DNA of 49,896 nt. Source: Sulfurihydrogenibium subterraneum DSM 15120 (GTDB taxonomy: Bacteria; Aquificota; Aquificia; Aquificales; Hydrogenothermaceae). The translations under genes were made by a program, and so were the position numbers. Location: assembly GCF_000619805.1 (NCBI RefSeq), contig NZ_JHUV01000014.1, forward strand, positions 1 through 49,896, read 5' to 3'. The notes under the pieces were generated by a model. It worked only from the letters and a program-made list of their open reading frames with translations. It was not told the DNA's origin and searched no databases. This document shows positions 7,559-15,033 of the stretch, piece by piece. How positions within the stretch are numbered: the first letter of the stretch is position 1; every line of letters begins with the position of its first letter.

Positions 7559-9589
7559 ATGAGAAGGTTATTAACTATACTTTTATTAATAGTTTTTTTC
7601 AATAACTTGGCTTTTGCAGAAGAAAAAAATCTTCCTGACAATGATAAACAAACACAGGTATTAAAGGCAAAAAAAGAAGGAAAAGTCCTTCTAAACTTTA
7701 AAGATGCAGACATATCAGACGTAGTAAACTTTATGGCAACTTTAACAGGGAAAAATATAATCCTTTCAGAAGATGTAAAAGGAAATATAACCTTAACGTC
7801 AGGCAAACCTGTATCAATAAAAGAAGCTTGGGATTTATTTACAGTAGTATTAGCTATGAATAACCTTGCAGTGATAGAAGATAAAAACTTAGTAAGAATA
7901 GTTCCCGTAAACAAAACTTTACCGACGTTATCCAAAGCAACAGCTTCTGGGTCTATGGAGTTTTTTATCTACACTCTAGAAAACTCTAATGCAAACGACA
8001 TTTTAAACGCCATAAGACCGTTTTTATCTCCTTCTTCAAAGGTTTCTGTCCATTTACAGTCTAACGCATTAATAGTTTATGACTACAAAGCAAATGTAGA
8101 CCTAATAAAGAACCTTCTTGAAGTTTTAGACAGTAAAGAAAAGTCTGGAAGCCTGTACGTTTACCCGTTAAAATTCTTAAAAGCGGAAGAAGTCTATAAA
8201 ACTTTAAGCCCATTACTAACAGCTATGCAAAAGTCAGGTCAGGTTTTAGTAGCACCTAACAGTGAAAGCAACTCAATAGTAATATACGCAAACGAAGTTA
8301 ATTACCAGTACTTAAAATCTATTTTAGACAGTCTCGATACAGACAGAGTTTTAACAGAAGGAAGGAGTTTCTACATCATACCGCTTAAATACACTACTGT
8401 TGCAGAAATAAGTAAAAGTCTATCATCTTTATTTACAGGTATTTCTCCCGTTGCAACAGAGACTCAAATTCAGCAGTATCAACCTATTCAAAATCTTCAA
8501 CAGCCGACAACATTTACAGAAAACAGACAAGTTAACCCTACAAATCCATTATCTCCAATACAGACAACAAATACACTTGCAACTCCTACAACAAATGTCC
8601 AAGTCCAAACCCAGACACAAATACCAACAATAACAACAAAAGAAGGTATTAAAATAGGGTTTGATATGGGTACAAACTCAATAATACTCTACGCAACATC
8701 AAAAGAGTATGAAGGAATTAAAAAGTTTATCGAAAATCTTGACGTTAGAAGAAAGCAAGTGCTCCTTACAACAACCATTATAGAAGCATCTACAAAAAAA
8801 CTCCTTGATATAGGTGTAAGGTGGCAGGCTGTAGGAAGTCTTGGAGGAGCTACCTTTAGAGGTGCAACACAGGACAGTATATATCAGTCTTTTGTATCTG
8901 GAAACTTTTTACTTGGATTTTTAAGCTCTTCTGGGAAAACAGTATCCATTGGTGGGACGAGCGTAGTCTTTCCTGATTTAGCTTTACTTTTGTCTCTTTT
9001 AGAGAGTGGAACAGGGTTTAACATAATATCAAACCCAAAAGTTTTAACTCTTGACAATCAGCTTGCCCAGATAAAAGTAGGTAATGTAATACCTTTTGCA
9101 AGCGGTGTAAGATTTGACATAAACGGACAGCCTATTATTACTTACGACTATAAAGAAGTAGGTTTAGATTTAAGGGTCGTTCCAAGGGTTGCATCAGAAA
9201 AAAACTTAAGACTATCTATTAATCTCGTATTACAAGAAGTAACTGACTTTATAAACCCATCTGTTGGAGGACTGTCTTACACAGTACCTGTAACGTCAAA
9301 CAGAGCCTTAAACTCTGACGTGGTTGTAGAAAACGGTCAGCTTATAGTTATAGGTGGTCTTGTTAACAACAAAACTATAAAGACTATGGAAGGTGTTCCG
9401 TTTTTAAAAGATATACCAGTTTTAGGAAACCTGTTTAAGCACGAATCAAAAAGTGATGAAAAAACAACACTATTTATATTTATAACACCTTACGTAATAT
9501 CCTCTCCAGAGGAGCTTTCAAAAATAACAGAAGAACACAAAAAACTTGCAGAAGAAATACAAAAAGCTCTGAAAAAGGAAAATAAATGA
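7559..9589 (+). CDS. gspD: Type II secretion secretin GspD
   Basis: Outer-membrane secretin forming the exit channel. The 676-residue protein has a signal peptide cut after residue 20 (NNLAFA|EE), an N0 domain (about 33-110, NFKDADISDVVNFMA), N1-N3 repeats (about 130-405), and a C-terminal secretin domain with VPFLKDIPVLGNLF (about 622-635). A Gln/Thr/Pro/Asn-rich insert of about 60 residues (297-360) interrupts the N3 region. No obvious pilotin-binding S-domain; the C-terminus is a short Lys/Glu helix. A GGAGGG ribosome site precedes the ATG. Confidence 0.96.
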   Translation: MRRLLTILLLIVFFNNLAFAEEKNLPDNDKQTQVLKAKKEGKVLLNFKDADISDVVNFMATLTGKNIILSEDVKGNITLTSGKPVSIKEAWDLFTVVLAMNNLAVIEDKNLVRIVPVNKTLPTLSKATASGSMEFFIYTLENSNANDILNAIRPFLSPSSKVSVHLQSNALIVYDYKANVDLIKNLLEVLDSKEKSGSLYVYPLKFLKAEEVYKTLSPLLTAMQKSGQVLVAPNSESNSIVIYANEVNYQYLKSILDSLDTDRVLTEGRSFYIIPLKYTTVAEISKSLSSLFTGISPVATETQIQQYQPIQNLQQPTTFTENRQVNPTNPLSPIQTTNTLATPTTNVQVQTQTQIPTITTKEGIKIGFDMGTNSIILYATSKEYEGIKKFIENLDVRRKQVLLTTTIIEASTKKLLDIGVRWQAVGSLGGATFRGATQDSIYQSFVSGNFLLGFLSSSGKTVSIGGTSVVFPDLALLLSLLESGTGFNIISNPKVLTLDNQLAQIKVGNVIPFASGVRFDINGQPIITYDYKEVGLDLRVVPRVASEKNLRLSINLVLQEVTDFINPSVGGLSYTVPVTSNRALNSDVVVENGQLIVIGGLVNNKTIKTMEGVPFLKDIPVLGNLFKHESKSDEKTTLFIFITPYVISSPEELSKITEEHKKLAEEIQKALKKENK

Positions 9590-10215
9590 AGAAGGTTTTT
9601 ATAACGCTAATTACTTTAATAATATCTTTTATAATTATCCTTGCCTTTACTCCTAAGTTTTTGATAATTGATAAAATACTTATGAAAAACAAAGTTTTTA
9701 TAATGCCTGAAAGTGTATCAGAAGGTATTTTTAGTATAAACTTAAAAAAAGCAAACGTTTACTACAACGATAAATTAGTTATAAAGGATAGTGATATTGA
9801 CCTACAAATATCCCCTTTATATCAAGGACTTAATCTATTTTGTCAAAGTAAAAAATCTCAGATTTTACATAAAACCTTTGGAGGATACTACTTTAAGTTT
9901 GATAACTTTAAATGTTTAGAAGGGTTTGAAAGTGTAAACGGAGAGGTTGAGATAAAAGAAGGAGTAGTAGGAAAACTAATTTTGAAAAACTTTAAAGCTG
10001 ATAATAGAAATTTTGAGTTTTTAGAGTTTTTATTTAAAGGAAAAAGTTTTGATTTTAAAGGCAGAACCCAAGCAGTAGATATATCTGGAAGTGGTGTAGT
10101 ATCATTTGACCAGAAAAATCCTTTAAACTCTAAACTAAACGCAACAGCTTCTGCTATTGGCTTTAATTTTGTTATCTCAGGAACTATTACAAACTTACAG
10201 TTTAAAACCCAATGA
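9586..10215 (+). CDS. gspN: Type II secretion protein GspN-like
   Basis: A 209-residue protein with an N-terminal membrane anchor or signal (1-23) followed by a periplasmic beta-rich region of AsmA/LPS-transport-like character, as in the GspN family (strands around KANVYYNDKLVIKDSDIDLQ). The ATG overlaps the gspD stop by four bases and its stop overlaps gspK. GspN occurs in only some T2SS operons and its role is not settled. The family call is based on size, topology and position between gspD and gspK. Confidence 0.75.
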   Translation: MKKVFITLITLIISFIIILAFTPKFLIIDKILMKNKVFIMPESVSEGIFSINLKKANVYYNDKLVIKDSDIDLQISPLYQGLNLFCQSKKSQILHKTFGGYYFKFDNFKCLEGFESVNGEVEIKEGVVGKLILKNFKADNRNFEFLEFLFKGKSFDFKGRTQAVDISGSGVVSFDQKNPLNSKLNATASAIGFNFVISGTITNLQFKTQ

Positions 10216-11066
10216 TAGTCGTTGTAGTTTTGATGGCTTTTTTAACTTTGTCTTCTTATGTTTTACAAGCTTATCAAGATGCAGTTTCTACGTATAAGTT
10301 TATATCTTCTGTTTACAATAAACAGCAAGCTTACTACATTACAAAGTCAGCCTTTGAACTTGCAAAGTTTGCATTAGATAAAGATGACCCTTCTACAGAC
10401 ACTTTAACCGACAACTGGGCTTTACCTTTTGAGTTTGAAAAAGATTCAGTTAAAGTTAAGATAATTATTTACGATGAAAACAGATTTATAAATTTGAATA
10501 ACACAAAAGACTCAGGATACAGAAAAATTTATGAAAATCTGTTTAGAGAGCTGTATATAAAAAATGAATTACTAAAAAGAATTTACATTTGGACTGGTGC
10601 GGAAGAAGGAAGTATTCCAATAGATTATCCTGTTAAAAAAAGACCATTGGACAGTTTAGAAGAGTTGAAACTACTTGGTTTTTCAGATGACGACTTATAC
10701 GGCAAAATGGTAGGCAATAATTTCTATCCGGGACTTTTTTCTGTTTCAACAGTTTTTACAGATGGTAAGATAAACGTTAACACAGTTCCTCCAGCTGTTT
10801 TAAAAGCTCTAAATCCAAAGTTAGATGATAATTTAGTATCAAAGATAGTAGAGTTTAGAAGAAAAACACCTTTTAAGTCTGTAAATGATTTAGTTTTGGT
10901 TGATGGTTTTACATTTGATATACTTTACTCAATATCTAATTATATAGATGTAAAATCAAAAGTGTTTCACATAAAAATAGAAACGACCGTTGGAGATACA
11001 ACTCTACAGGCAGATTACATCTACAATAGAGATGAAAAAAAAGTTTTATATAAAACTTTAATCTAA
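10212..11066 (+). CDS. gspK: Minor pseudopilin GspK-like, lacking a leader peptide
   Basis: The 284-residue protein matches GspK: a hydrophobic N-terminal helix, the KAFELAKFAL-type region after it (here SAFELAKFALDKDDP), and helix-hairpin-helix blocks with GKINVNTVPPAVLKAL and VSKIVEFRRKTPFKSVNDL. GspK caps the pseudopilus tip. Unusually the coding region starts directly at the hydrophobic helix (MIVVVVLMAF); in-frame TAA lies at 10203-10205, so no basic leader or cleavage Gly can be added upstream. ATGA overlap with gspN. Last gene of the rightward T2SS operon; a transposon follows within 100 bases. Confidence 0.82.
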   Translation: MIVVVVLMAFLTLSSYVLQAYQDAVSTYKFISSVYNKQQAYYITKSAFELAKFALDKDDPSTDTLTDNWALPFEFEKDSVKVKIIIYDENRFINLNNTKDSGYRKIYENLFRELYIKNELLKRIYIWTGAEEGSIPIDYPVKKRPLDSLEELKLLGFSDDDLYGKMVGNNFYPGLFSVSTVFTDGKINVNTVPPAVLKALNPKLDDNLVSKIVEFRRKTPFKSVNDLVLVDGFTFDILYSISNYIDVKSKVFHIKIETTVGDTTLQADYIYNRDEKKVLYKTLI

Positions 11067-11161
11067 ATCTACATTCCCGGAAGTCTTGCTACTAATTACA
11101 TAAAACATACCCATTTATAATAAGTTATGCTAAAATATCATAAACTAAACAGGTTTTAAAA

Positions 11162-12664
11162 ATGAAATCCTTAAAGAATAAAGAAGAAAAGTTATATAGA
11201 GCCCTACCCTACAAACACTTTGCCAATAAATCAAAGTTAAAAACTATTCGCATACTATTTAAACTATACCAAAAAGACGCAAACACAATTTTTAAATATA
11301 TATGGGAAAAATTCATCAAATCCAAAACTCCTATAACCAAAAGAGAAAACATAAAACAAATCAAAACAATTCTATCCGAAAGATACAAATACACAATCTT
11401 TAATTACCTCGTATATCCTACCTACTCATCTTATTTAGAAATTGCAAAAAACTATATAAAAAACCTTATAACCCATTCCACACTCAGTGAAGAAAACAAA
11501 CTCCAGCTATACATATTAAACAAAAGAGGACTGTGGCTAAATCCACCAGATGAGATACAAATAAAAGTCAAAAAAGAAAACAAAGAAGAAACAAAAACAA
11601 TAAAAATATCACAACAAAACAAACACCTTATAAAAAAGCTGTTTCACAGATATTTAAAAACAAACAAAATACCCAAATTCAATAATGCTCCCTTAATAGT
11701 TGACAACAAAACAGGAGAATTTCAACAATCAAAAACAAGTAAAAAATTCAAACAATGGATAAGACTATCAACACACATAAAAAGACAAGTATTATACATA
11801 CCAGTAGAAGAGACAGATTATTACAACCAAAGAAAAGGCAAAGATACTAACATTTTTCACATAACAAAAAACGATTTAGGAACCATAGAGATAAAAAGAG
11901 TAAAAGAAATAAAAAAAGAAAATACAGACACCCAAGAAAACATAATAGCACTTGACTTTGGATTAAAATCACTATTTACAACCAACAAAGGAGATTTACT
12001 TGGAAGAAACTTTTTTGAAAAAATAAAAGAGTATGCGGATAAGATAGACAAACTACAAAGAAACTTACAAAGACAAAAAATAAATCCAAAACAAAGCAAA
12101 AGATACATAAAACTAAACTTCAAACTAAAACAATTCACTAAAAACGAGATAAGAAGAATAATAAACAGGATAGTGGAGAGATATAAACTAAGTATTATCC
12201 TTGTGGAAAATCTAAAGTATTTTCTAAAACAAGTAATAAACAAATTTCCAAATTCAGTTAAAAGAGCATTGATAAGGATTGGAAGAAAGGAAATAAAGAA
12301 TAAGCTAAAGGAAATAAGCGAGGAATATGGAATACAGGTAGTAGAGATAAATCCAGCTTACAGCTCCCAAACCTGTAATAACTGTGGATATGTAGACAAA
12401 GAAAACAGGAAAACGCAGGAAAAGTTTGAGTGTAGGTTATGCGGATACAAGCTGAATGCCGACGTGCAAGCATCAAGGAACCTTATCAAACGTTTTGATA
12501 AGGGGATGTTTGTATGTGGCAGGAAGCAAGCCCTCAGGTTGCAGATTGAAGAGTTTATAGCCAATTTGCAACTTGAGAGGTATAAGTGTCTTTGGAGTAA
12601 GGCACTCCGCTTACTCACTCAAAATCCGTATTTTAAGGGTTTGAGTGATAGTTCCTTAACCTGA
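11162..12664 (+). CDS. tnpB: TnpB RNA-guided endonuclease of an IS200/IS605-type element
   Basis: TnpB is the OMEGA RNA-guided DNA nuclease ancestral to Cas12. The 500-residue protein is complete. RuvC catalytic residues are D265 (IALDFGLKS), E349 (LVENLKYF) and D434 (NADVQASRN); a zinc ribbon lies between the last two (C405, C408, C424, C427, with TCNNCGY and CRLCGY). The N-terminal half is Lys/Asn-rich and probably RNA-binding. It is longer than typical TnpB (about 370-420) because of the N-terminal extension and a 55-residue C-terminal tail. The first two-thirds is strongly A-rich, while the last 400 bases are more balanced, as expected if the 3' end also encodes the guide RNA. No ribosome site is evident. 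Confidence 0.93.
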   Translation: MKSLKNKEEKLYRALPYKHFANKSKLKTIRILFKLYQKDANTIFKYIWEKFIKSKTPITKRENIKQIKTILSERYKYTIFNYLVYPTYSSYLEIAKNYIKNLITHSTLSEENKLQLYILNKRGLWLNPPDEIQIKVKKENKEETKTIKISQQNKHLIKKLFHRYLKTNKIPKFNNAPLIVDNKTGEFQQSKTSKKFKQWIRLSTHIKRQVLYIPVEETDYYNQRKGKDTNIFHITKNDLGTIEIKRVKEIKKENTDTQENIIALDFGLKSLFTTNKGDLLGRNFFEKIKEYADKIDKLQRNLQRQKINPKQSKRYIKLNFKLKQFTKNEIRRIINRIVERYKLSIILVENLKYFLKQVINKFPNSVKRALIRIGRKEIKNKLKEISEEYGIQVVEINPAYSSQTCNNCGYVDKENRKTQEKFECRLCGYKLNADVQASRNLIKRFDKGMFVCGRKQALRLQIEEFIANLQLERYKCLWSKALRLLTQNPYFKGLSDSSLT

Positions 12665-12705
12665 TGCATAGATAAATGTCCATATTAGAGATATTTGTCT
12701 ATGCA
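12540..12705 (+). ncRNA. Candidate OMEGA (reRNA) guide-RNA scaffold at the tnpB 3' end
   Basis: The 3' end of tnpB and the bases after it hold successive hairpins: 12595-12601 with 12610-12616 (7 bp), 12615-12623 with 12640-12648 (9 bp, competing by two bases with the first) and 12665-12677 with 12693-12705 (13 bp, one G-T pair). In characterised TnpB systems the scaffold overlaps the tnpB 3' end and the guide is transcribed from DNA just beyond the right end. Here that would be the SQR-gene flank from about 12706. The 5' boundary given is approximate. Confidence 0.45.
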
Positions 12706-12896
12706 AAAGGATACTCTTTTATAGGTATAATAACGTCTTCAAACTTTTTTTCTTTTGTAGGAATCCAGATTGATATTGGATAAATATAAAAGTAATTTCT
12801 ATCTGAGATAACTTCTACGTCAAAGTTATACTTTCTTAAAAAGATAGCAGCTTCAATACCTCCTATCCCACCACCAAGAACTACTACTTTCTTCAT
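12699..12896 (-). pseudogene. N-terminal remnant of an SQR-like FAD oxidoreductase, cut by the IS right end
   Basis: Only 65 codons remain. They encode the FAD-binding Rossmann start VVVLGGGIGGIEAA, then a DVEVISDRNYFYIYP segment and KKFEDVIIPI, all typical of the first 60 residues of sulfide:quinone reductase-like flavoproteins that normally run to about 380-430 residues. The reading frame ends at a TAG (12699-12701) inside the right-end hairpin of the TnpB element, so the stop is supplied by the transposon. No continuation is found on the other side of the element, where gspK ends at 11066. It follows the NifX-like gene by 11 bases and was probably its operon partner. Confidence 0.8.
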
Positions 12897-12907
12897 AACA
12901 ATCCCCC

Positions 12908-13270
12908 TTATTTTTTAGCTATATGTGGTGTAAGCATAAAATCTGTAGGTTGAAACTCTCTTAGTTTCCCTTCTAAAAATTGATTTATTACCTCTTTATA
13001 AGGCGCGTTTTTAGACTCTGTATAAATAGCTTTTATTCCACAATCTATTATATGTCTGTAAGCTCCTCCACCTAAGTGGTTTGTTATAACTACATTAACC
13101 TTTTCTTTTGACAAAATGTTTACAACATCTCTTCCACTTAAATGTTCATTTTCTACTATTTTAACTTCTTGAGTTTCTGTATCGTAGATAAGAAAAAATT
13201 TTGCCTTTCCAAAGGCTGGGGATAGTAAGTATTCTTCCTTCTGTGGTTTTACAGGTAGTGCTATCTTCAT
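12908..13270 (-). CDS. NifX/NifB-type dinitrogenase cofactor-domain protein
   Basis: A 120-residue single-domain protein of the NifX/NafY/NifB C-terminal family, which bind Fe-S or FeMo-co-like clusters or molybdate. Family signs are SPAFGKAKFFLIYD near the start, a central VVITNHLGGGAYRHI with the usual His and Gly residues, and the AIYTES turn. In bacteria without nitrogenase such proteins often accompany sulfur or Fe-S metabolism genes; here it preceded an SQR-like gene, now broken. GGAGG ribosome site 7-8 bases upstream of ATG. Its promoter region carries a 16-bp palindrome (13313-13328). Confidence 0.85.
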   Translation of the reverse strand: MKIALPVKPQKEEYLLSPAFGKAKFFLIYDTETQEVKIVENEHLSGRDVVNILSKEKVNVVITNHLGGGAYRHIIDCGIKAIYTESKNAPYKEVINQFLEGKLREFQPTDFMLTPHIAKK

Positions 13271-13297
13271 TTTTATTCCTCCATCTTTATTAAAAAA

Positions 13298-13328
13298 ATT
13301 ATACCACGCTAAGTTAGTATATACTAAC
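13298..13328 (-). promoter_or_regulatory. Promoter with a 16-bp palindrome over the -35 region
   Basis: On the minus strand TATAAT (13298-13303) precedes the NifX-like gene, and the position expected for the -35 hexamer lies inside a perfect palindrome, GTTAGTATATACTAAC (13313-13328). The palindrome also overlaps the stop codon of the upstream pterin dehydratase gene. A symmetric site over a -35 element is the usual layout of a repressor operator. Confidence 0.5.
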
Positions 13329-13632
13329 CTAAAATTTTTTTAAGGGATTGGTTTAATGTCTTAGCTAAATCTATATCAGCCTGAGTGATACCTCCGTAGC
13401 TATGGGTTGTGGTTGAAATTGTGATAGTTTTTGTTGCTGTGTGGAAAATAATATCTGGATGATGATTAGTCTTTTCTATTGCGTTTGCAACTTCCTTTAA
13501 GAATGCTGTTATCTTAGCCCAGTCTTCTATATAAAATCTTCTTGTAATACACTTAAACTCTAACTGCCAGTCTTCTAAATCCTCTAACGCTTTTAGAACT
13601 TCTTCTTTCGTTAAAGGTGTTTTATTTTCCAT
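13324..13632 (-). CDS. phhB: Pterin-4a-carbinolamine dehydratase
   Basis: A 102-residue cytoplasmic enzyme that dehydrates 4a-hydroxytetrahydrobiopterin (PCD/DCoH family). It carries the signature EKTNHHPDI with the two catalytic histidines, followed at the right distance by the TTHSYGGIT segment that supplies the third histidine. Length is normal. No aromatic amino acid hydroxylase is visible here; in bacteria lacking one, PCD-like proteins are often linked to molybdopterin metabolism. An AGGAGG site precedes the ATG. Confidence 0.92.
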   Translation of the reverse strand: MENKTPLTKEEVLKALEDLEDWQLEFKCITRRFYIEDWAKITAFLKEVANAIEKTNHHPDIIFHTATKTITISTTTHSYGGITQADIDLAKTLNQSLKKILG

Positions 13633-13725
13633 ATTAAACCTCCTAAAAAATATTTAAAATAAATCTAAATTTCTTTTTAAAGAAAATATATGAGCTAAAA
13701 TATAGTTTGAAACTTTGCTGTGTTT

Positions 13726-13755
13726 TATAATTAATAATGATTACTAATAAGGAGG
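13726..13755 (+). promoter_or_regulatory. Operator and -10 of the ZIP/redox operon (copy 1 of a shared 17-bp site)
   Basis: TATAAT (13726-13731) is followed at once by an 8-1-8 inverted repeat, TTAATAATGATTACTAA (13731-13747, one mismatch), and then the ribosome site AAGGAGG (13749-13755). The same 17-mer, differing only at the central base, lies in the same place before the cytochrome c peroxidase gene (17280-17296). The form resembles Fur/PerR-family 7-1-7 boxes. A TTGAAA at 13707-13712 is a possible -35, but its spacing to this -10 is short. Confidence 0.6.
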
Positions 13756-13762
13756 TTTTAAT

Positions 13763-14251
13763 ATGTTTAAAAAATTTGTTTCTGTTGTGTTGTTATTGGT
13801 AGGATTGTCTTTTGCCAGTCCTCAAGATTTAATAGGTAAGGAGTTTGTTGACTTTTATGGAAAAGATGAAAGTGGAAAAGTAGTTAAAGCATCTGATTAT
13901 GTTGGGAAAGGTAAACCAGCTGTTATAGTTTACTGGGCTATAGGAGATGTAGACACCTACAAAGTATTGCCAAAAATAAATCAGCTGTATAAAAAGTATA
14001 AAGACAAAGTTATTTTCATAGCCCCACTTCTTAGTGTATCTAATCCAAAGGAAATTAAAGAGGCTAAAAAGTTTATTCCTATAGATATGCCTGTATGGCT
14101 TGCTGGTAGTGATTCTATAAAAGGATACTCTATTGAAAAAGTAGACGTTCCATATCTGGTATTTATTGACAAAAACGGAAACATTGTAGATGTAATGACT
14201 ACGGCAAGGGATATTAAGAAAATAGAAGAAAACATTAAAAAGCTACTGTAA
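13763..14251 (+). CDS. Exported TlpA/thioredoxin-like protein without cysteines
   Basis: A 162-residue protein with a cleavable signal (about 1-18, LVGLSFA|S) and a thioredoxin/TlpA-like fold: VIVYWAIGDVDTYK occupies the place of the WATWCxxC active site, and a cis-Pro loop is present (VDVPYLVFIDKNG). The two active-site cysteines are replaced by D62 and T65 and the whole protein has no Cys, so it cannot be a redox thioredoxin. A binding or chaperone role in the periplasm is inferred. First gene of a six-gene operon behind the shared operator; its stop overlaps the ZIP gene start (TAATG). Confidence 0.85.
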   Translation: MFKKFVSVVLLLVGLSFASPQDLIGKEFVDFYGKDESGKVVKASDYVGKGKPAVIVYWAIGDVDTYKVLPKINQLYKKYKDKVIFIAPLLSVSNPKEIKEAKKFIPIDMPVWLAGSDSIKGYSIEKVDVPYLVFIDKNGNIVDVMTTARDIKKIEENIKKLL

Positions 14252-15021
14252 TGGAAATAACAGTATTAGCTATTGCTGGAAGCTTCTTATCAGGATTAGC
14301 TACGGTTTTTGGTATTTTGCCTATACTTTCAGGTAAAAAAGTATCTCCTGTAATGCAGGACGTTCTTTTAGGATTTAGTGCAGGGATTATGCTCTCTGCA
14401 TCTTTTTTTTCTTTGTTGAATCCAGCTATTGAGATGGCAAACAATATCTTTGAAAACCATTTTTCAATTTTTATAGTTTCTATTGGTTTACTTACAGGGG
14501 CAGTTGTATTTTTAATCGCTGACAAGTTTATCCCAGAAGATTACTTTATAAGGATATATGAAAACTCTGACAGTAAAGCGTTAAAGAAGATGTGGCTTTT
14601 TATACTTGCAATCACGATTCATAACTTTCCAGAAGGAATGTCTTCATCTCTTGGATTTTTAACAGGAGATGTAGGAAAAGGAATATCTCTTGCAACAGGT
14701 ATTGGAATTCAGAATATTCCAGAAGGCTTAGCGGTAGCTTTGGCACTGTATTTAAACAACTTTTCAAAAAAAGATATATTTTTAATAACCTTGTTAACAG
14801 GAATAGTAGAGCCTATAGGTGGAGTTGTTGCGGTTTTACTTTTTTCTATATCCCATTACATTTTACCAGTAGGACTTTCTTTTGCTGCTGGAGCTATGCT
14901 TTTTGTAGTCAGTAAAGAGATGATTCCTCAAACTCATAAAAAAGGTTTTGAAACACAGGCTACTTTTGGATTAATGTTTGGATTTGTTGTAATGATGGTT
15001 TTAGATAACTTGTTTGGTTGA
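14251..15021 (+). CDS. ZIP-family metal transporter, GufA-like
   Basis: A 256-residue inner-membrane protein with about eight helices that imports divalent metals (Zn, Fe, Mn). The binuclear metal site is visible: HNFPEG in helix 4 (H124, N125, E128) and QNIPEG in helix 5 (Q154, N155, E158). The Gln in place of the second His is the arrangement of the GufA/bacterial-ZIP subfamily rather than ZupT. Overlaps the thioredoxin-like gene, and a cysteine-rich miniprotein follows 13 bases later, suggesting coordinated metal uptake under the upstream operator. Confidence 0.93.
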   Translation: MEITVLAIAGSFLSGLATVFGILPILSGKKVSPVMQDVLLGFSAGIMLSASFFSLLNPAIEMANNIFENHFSIFIVSIGLLTGAVVFLIADKFIPEDYFIRIYENSDSKALKKMWLFILAITIHNFPEGMSSSLGFLTGDVGKGISLATGIGIQNIPEGLAVALALYLNNFSKKDIFLITLLTGIVEPIGGVVAVLLFSISHYILPVGLSFAAGAMLFVVSKEMIPQTHKKGFETQATFGLMFGFVVMMVLDNLFG

Positions 15022-15033
15022 AGGAGGTTTGCT

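Larger units (their letters stand above)
11162..12705 (+). mobile_element. TnpB-only IS200/IS605-family element (IS1341-like)
   Basis: A single-gene element: tnpB followed by a strongly structured 3' end. The right boundary is placed near 12705, at the end of a 13-bp stem-loop (12665-12677 paired with 12693-12705) like the imperfect palindromes at the ends of IS200/IS605 elements. The left boundary is not clear; it should fall in 11070-11161, where a TTAC (11096-11099) and a 5-bp hairpin (11125-11129 with 11139-11143) are possible landmarks. No tnpA gene is present, so mobility would need a TnpA supplied elsewhere. The right end interrupts an SQR-like gene. Confidence 0.75.

Noticed and set aside
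12258-12618. Minus-strand frames opposite the tnpB 3' end
   Set aside because: Antisense shadows of tnpB, whose zinc ribbon and RuvC residues are intact; length is explained by the more balanced base composition there.
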